This document shows, one piece after another, positions 59,501-64,000 of a stretch of 64,000 bases of DNA; the first letter of the stretch is position 1; each line of letters begins with the position of its first letter. This DNA comes from Azolla caroliniana (lineage: Eukaryota > Polypodiophyta). The position numbers and the translations under genes were made by a program. The notes under the pieces are model-generated. The model made no database searches. It saw nothing but the letters and a program-made list of their open reading frames with translations, and was not told the DNA's origin. Where the stretch lies: the NCBI GenBank assembly GCA_043228905.1, contig JBHGNT010000011.1:21762001-21826000 (forward strand). The letters run 5' to 3'.

Positions 59501-62327
59501 AAATGTTGTTCTTCATGGCATGTGAAACTATCAACCTTTACTTCATCTTCACTGTCAGATGAAAGGTCAGCTACAACCTCAGTGTGGAGGGATCTGTTGG
59601 AATGAGAGATGTTTTTGCTGGCATGAAAGATCACGTTTGGTGGGTTTGAACTGGAAGATATGGGATGAGAAGCTTTCAAGTGGATATCTGCTGCAGCAGA
59701 CGATACTGAAGCTGAGCACTTCTTAAGCCGCTCACCAGAAAATGATTTTGCAACAAACTCCATGTTTAATCCTGACCTCTGTATACACTCTTCGGCAATA
59801 GACATGCCTTCTTCAGACAACTTATATCTGAAATAATTATGACATCATAGATTTGAGCATAAAAGGTGACAAAGACATCAAAGAGGTTTAAAAAGCCATA
59901 ACCTTTACCCTTACTTTGCAGGACAGCTGGACCTTACGACTAAGCCCTTGGTGACAAGTGTCTTCATTGAGCTCCATCCTGAGTACCAATCTTTTGTTGA
60001 GGACCCAAATTGACCCGACATTCCAGAAGACTTGTTTGTCCTATAAATATGGAACACATATTAATTTATTAGAAAGGAAATGCCATATCGAACCCCTCAC
60101 CATTAATTATTCAAACGTCTCTTCTTTAGAAAGATCTGTAGGTAAGAATAAAGACTTACTGAATTGGCATGCGAGAAAGACCACTGGCATCTGCAGCATC
60201 GATGAGCTCTTGCTTTTTCATGTATTCCCTGCCTTCCTGCATTGCTCTGACCCACCATATACAGTTTTAGAGATTTTCCAACTGTGGAAAAAGTGTCCAC
60301 TTTCTTTCATGTTTCTCTACATTGTTCAACATTGTAAGCTCCACATGACTAGAAAGGTATTTGCACCCTATCCTACAGAAGTTCATAAGGTTTTTGTTCG
60401 AATCCACAATGTGGAATAACAGAGGAATAAGGTCTCAAGACTTCTCGTGCAGAATGATGCTTGACATATAGGAAAGTGAATAGATGGACAAAGAACCTGA
60501 TCCTCCCGATCATCTCAGAGCTATGATCAAGACATAGCCAACCTACCATCAGCATCCCATATCGACAGATATCAAGATGACTAGTACCTTGGAAGAGGTA
60601 ATACAATTATCACAAAGAAAGCCTAGCCCGCATCACTGATGTCTCCAAACTTCAGCCTTCCACGTAATGTGTTTTATGAGGGAAACTAAGCCTCATACTT
60701 GTACTTATGTTTTGTTAATATTAGTGACAGAAGATGTATTCTTGTCCATATTGCTACTATTCTTAATGATCATATACTTCGGCCTGAAAGGAGCCCATTT
60801 GGCTACGAATCCAAGATCTTGCAGCAAAAACCTCAATTATCACAAGATTCTAAGGGAAGGACAGCACTTTTGGCTCCAAACCAGGGTTTTCTTATCGCAA
60901 ACAGCCTCAATGACCAGATACTTCAGTTTCAGTTTGAACTCAAAAAGAAAAAAACTCAAATGATCACACTTGGGCCAGCGAGAGGGAAATTTAGCCATAA
61001 ACAACCTCGGTATTCATATTCACACAAGAATCAAATTCCACAGGGAAACCAAGAGATCTTATGAAAGCCAACTCCTTAACAAGAGATATCAGAAGCAAGA
61101 TGAGACTGCTTACTTGTGTAAAGTCAAGAGAATCGCATATGGAGCCGAGCTTTTCTGAGGGACATACCGTCGCTGCTTTACCTTTTCCTCTACAAAGATA
61201 TAAAAACCAAAAGAATTACAGAAAACAAAAGATATCATGTAGAAAAACCAAAAGAGCTACAGCAAACAAAAGATATCAAGTAGAAAAACCAAAAGAATCA
61301 CAGAATATATATATATATATATATCAAGTAGAAAAGAAAATGAATTAGACAAAGGAGAAAGGAGAAAGAAGAAAGGATTTATTCCTTGTTGGGTAGCCTA
61401 GTGGTTAATGAATCAAATTCAATCTTTCACTGCTCAACAACCCACAAAGCACTCTGAGGACGCCAAATTTGTGGTGTGCTCAGGTGGATGGACGTGCACA
61501 GGAAGGAGAAACGATTTTCTGCTCACCTCTAGCCAAGGGGTACCATAAGGATTGGGGCTCCATACCAACAATCCACTAAAAGTGACAGTTAATGTGTGCT
61601 GGGGTATGCACAAAGATGAACATAAGAGGGCTTGCCTTTCTAGCAACAACAACGCACTAAATAATCAGCTGTGACTTTCAACACTAATAGAGTTCCTTCA
61701 AAGAGTTGAGGTTTTTACATCAACAATCAAGTGTGTTTCAATCAATGCTGTGAGATCTAAAGCTCACCACATCATAAAAAAGACAAGGGATGCTTCATGT
61801 GTTGGTGTGCATATGTACATGGTGTTGAATATCTACCAACAATCAAATTCTTGACTAAGATTTTCTGGAACTCAATCGTATACATTTGAAAGTTGAGGTT
61901 GGATAAAACTTGATTGGTATGTTACAATGCTTGAATTTCAATTCTCATGTATTACAAGAAAGGAAAAATGAAACTGGAACAATAAAGAAGACGTGAGGAA
62001 ACAAGAGAAGAGAACGGGAAGCATCTGTGTCATTTTCTCGAACTTACCTTTTTGTTGATCGTGAACTTCTGCTCCTTCTGCAGATTCATCAGAGAAGAAA
62101 TCTTTCAGAAGCTTAAGCATCCATTGACCAATCCCATTGACTTGAGAAGCTTCTCTGAGGTTACAGATAGGGTTCTTGCTATCACACACATTCCTGTAGG
62201 CCTTTGTGAGCGTAGCATCCAACTTCTCTCTGTACCCTTCCTTTTTTGCCACGAGCTCTTCACGCTTCTGCAGGATGTAGAGAGCAAGAGGTTCGTTCTG
62301 TGAGCATGCCACATGAAAAGAATTCAT
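56509..62327 (-). CDS. MUS81: MUS81 structure-specific endonuclease, 12 exons
   Basis: Exons in coding order: 62327-62048, 61189-61114, 60246-60160, 60040-59915, 59827-59497, 59412-59249, 57943-57886, 57795-57637, 57302-57223, 57141-56910, 56810-56724, 56640-56509; 1812 nt, 603 residues, GT-AG throughout. With its EME1-type partner MUS81 cuts branched DNA at stalled forks and recombination intermediates and gives non-interfering meiotic crossovers, in the nucleus. An N-terminal helix-hairpin-helix region is seen (ALYILQKREEL, KAYRNVCDSKNPI, VNGIGQWMLKLLK). The winged-helix-like middle has RRYVPQKSSAPYAIL, KKQELIDAADASGLS and DWYSGWSSMKTLVTKGLV. The ERCC4 nuclease domain has DDREQ (344 on) and the catalytic ERKKVGDL (403-410). 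The second HhH is at 532-560 (VKQVTESIAQSILDRYPT). All key residues are intact and length is near the usual plant size. Confidence 0.92.
58310..58600. repeat. Two-unit tandem duplication (about 150 bp) in MUS81 intron 6
   Basis: The block tgctccatatgattgccagaatcaccaacc recurs near 58310 and 58468. Each is followed by ttacaatcattgccca and then gaaatcttggccaactgctt. The copies are very similar, so the duplication is fairly recent. It lies in non-coding intron sequence. Confidence 0.88.
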
Positions 62328-62349
62328 CTCCGCGTTTCTAATAGATTAA

Positions 62350-63560
62350 GAATTGAATCTCCATTCGAGAAAAACCATTGGCAGCTGCAGCATCGATAAT
62401 GCTCTTGCTATTTCATGTACTCCCTCCTGCCTTCCAGCATTGTTCTACTGCAACATGAACATTTTAGAGATTTTCCAATGTGGGAAAATTGTCTGGTTTC
62501 TCTCATGTTTCCCTACATTGTTCAACATTGTAAGCTGCTCTTGAGGATTTCCAGGAGTCTCTGCATAGCTAGCCCAGCCTCGCCTACAGAAGTTCATAAG
62601 ACATTTGTCAAAATCGGCAATGTGGAATAATAGTGGAACGATGTCTCAAGACTTCTTGTGCAGAGTGCTACATGACTTATAATGATTGAAAACTTCATAA
62701 TAGTGGAACAATGTCTCAAGGTTTCGTGTGCAGAGTGTTACATAACTTATAACAATAGAAAACTTAATAGTAGTGGAACAATGTCTCAAGACTTCATGTG
62801 CAGAATGCTACATGACTTATAACGATAGAAAACTTAATCATAGTGGAACAATGTCTCAAGACTTCATCTGCAGAATGCTACATGACTTATAACAATAGGA
62901 AACTTAATAATAGTGGAGCAATGTCTCAAGACTTCGTGTGCAGAATGCTACAAGAGTTATAACGATAGAAAATTTGTATAGAGGTCTTTGGAAAGTTCAT
63001 AGTATTGCTCGAGTATCTTGAACGACTACACAATTTGAATAGGAGTGCAATCATAATGGGAAGATGTCTTCTTGTGCGTATTGCTACTTCACTTACAGCA
63101 GAAACGTTCTTAAAGTTCATTGTATTCTCGAGGGCCACATACTTCAACAGGAAGGGAGCACATTCCACTCCAAATCCAAAATCTTACCAGAAACCACCTC
63201 AATCATCAGATTACCAGCATTTTTTGCTCCAAATCCCGGTTTAATTATCACAGACAATCTCGATGATCAGATATTTCACCAACATTGAGCGCTTTAGACA
63301 AGTGGACAAAACCATATGACAAAACAAATTCAATGAATAGACAGTGATCAAATACAGGAAAGAAAGAATGACTTTCCACTGGGAAACCAAGATCTTGTGA
63401 AAGCCAACTTAATAAAAAAAGAGACAGATGATGCAAGATAAGAGGTCGCCTACTTGTGTAAAATCGAGAGGATCAAATATGGAGCTGAAGTCTTCTTCTG
63501 AGGTAGCTTTTCTCCGCCGACGCGACGCCTTCCCTTTTCCTCCTCCACAAAAGATATGAG
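62350..63560 (-). pseudogene. Decayed duplicate of MUS81 exons 2-3 and their introns
   Basis: The DNA from about 62350 to 63550 matches 60150 to about 61200 in order. The exon 3-like part (cattggcagctgcagcatcgat, near 62377) matches the exon 3 region at 60180. Next come the shared intron blocks gttcaacattgtaagct, cctacagaagttcataag and gtctcaagacttct. The shared cctcaatnatcanat region near 63200 follows, and last an exon 2-like part (63470-63540) with RRRRKATSEEDFSS in place of RRYVPQKSS. The order matches the real gene, so a segmental copy was placed upstream of exon 1. The exon-like parts no longer encode the conserved residues. Confidence 0.75.
62634..62975. repeat. Tandem repeat, five units of about 70 bp
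   Basis: Units begin gtggaacaatgtctcaag near 62634, 62705, 62776, 62843 and 62914. Each continues with tgcagaatgctacatgacttataac and gatagaaaacttaat. The related single copy in MUS81 intron 2 (near 60412) has one unit, so the array expanded within the duplicated segment. Units are adjacent without spacers. Confidence 0.9.
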
Positions 63561-63675
63561 AAAAGCAGAAAAAAATGCCGGAAACGGAAAGCACTGAGTG
63601 GAAAAAGAGAAGGGAAGGGAAAGAAGGGAGGGAAGGGGGGGTTTAAATGGCAGATCCATTCATCCATCCCCATAA

Positions 63676-63682
63676 ATACATA

Positions 63683-63713
<31 letters not shown>
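63676..63713. repeat. (TACA)n microsatellite
   Basis: A run of tacatacata units about 100 bp right of the duplicated MUS81 exon 2-like segment. Confidence 0.9.
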
Positions 63714-63714
<1 letters not shown>

Positions 63715-64000
63715 CAATACATACGACAAAAATGGGTTCCTCTTCTCTGTCTTCTTGTCCACCAACAAAGACCGCATCCCATTCACTACCTCAATTCCAA
63801 TGCTTTGCTTTGCTTGGTTGCTTGCATGGTGTTTGTGGCCAAGGTTTTCCCTTTGGTGTTGGCTCCGAGAACATGACACAACTGTCTACCTACCCGACTT
63901 TCAATGTGGTGGCAACATTATGTTTTCGACCAAAGACATGACATATGTATGTGAAAGAAGTAAAAGGTTCACCAGGAGCTTCCACCTTCAACAAAAAGGG
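63714..64000. other. Right-edge DNA, no supported gene
   Basis: One open stretch (63732-63941) exists, but it is short, has no recognised family and no splice context, so I do not call it. Confidence 0.5.

Noticed and set aside
61386-61450. tRNA-like A box (tagcctagtggttaa) in MUS81 intron 1
   Set aside because: No B box at a proper distance and no foldable cloverleaf were found.
62634-62975. CRISPR-like look of regularly spaced repeats
   Set aside because: The units are adjacent imperfect copies without unique spacers, in a plant locus. It is an ordinary tandem repeat.
62327-63594. Extra first exon of MUS81 at 63409-63594
   Set aside because: The sequence is the decayed copy of exon 2, and ATG 62327 already gives the expected MUS81 N terminus.
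63732-63941. Open frame of 69 codons at the right edge
   Set aside because: It has no recognised family, no splice context and no conserved features. It is probably chance.

Overview
The window is nuclear DNA of a seed plant, probably a flowering plant; the species cannot be named from the sequence. The evidence is several intron-containing genes of plant type with GT-AG splice sites (a GH13 alpha-amylase, a SHAQKYF-type two-repeat MYB factor, a MUS81 nuclease, a Sec14-like lipid-transfer protein, a PLS-type PPR relic), AT-rich intergenic DNA, and about 30 kb of nested LTR retrotransposons.

Layout. 1-2265 is the decayed minus-strand front of a Ty3/gypsy element (gag, protease, first residues of RT). 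2266-4430 is AT-rich and geneless, with a (GA)n tract and a possible SINE head. 4431-34396 is one retrotransposon nest. A Ty1/copia element (Copia-1, plus strand) was hit 14 bp inside its 3' LTR by a GC-rich Ty3/gypsy element (E1, 9322-34107). E1 was then interrupted by a minus-strand copia (Copia-2, truncated), a solo copia LTR, a second gypsy copy (E2, 15979-24352, itself carrying two solo gypsy LTRs), and a third gypsy insertion in minus orientation (E3, 24758-32103) whose interior is rearranged into a head-to-head palindrome.

34397-64000 is the gene-bearing part: a Sec14/CRAL-TRIO gene (35313-37767, plus), unassigned DNA with a PPR pseudogene (about 40840-41085, minus), a predicted plastid alpha-amylase (42364-47888, minus, 8 exons), a DIVARICATA-like MYB gene (50272-51999, minus, 2 exons), and MUS81 (56509-62327, minus, 12 exons). 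A decayed duplicate of MUS81 exons 2-3 and their introns lies just upstream of its first exon. The host genes have unrelated functions and do not form a pathway or cluster.

The main observation is that the gypsy family (LTR ends TGTCG...CGACA) makes 4-bp target duplications, and all five recoverable ones have CG in the middle (acgt, gcgt, ccgg, acgg, acgc). In E3, two LTR ends are also joined directly to internal element sequence at NCGN sites (gcgg and tcgt), as expected if the element's own integrase made those joins. The pol of this family carries unusual motifs (FLDD in RT, DDGSE in protease). Exon models were assembled by hand from splice signals and family resemblance. No database search was run.
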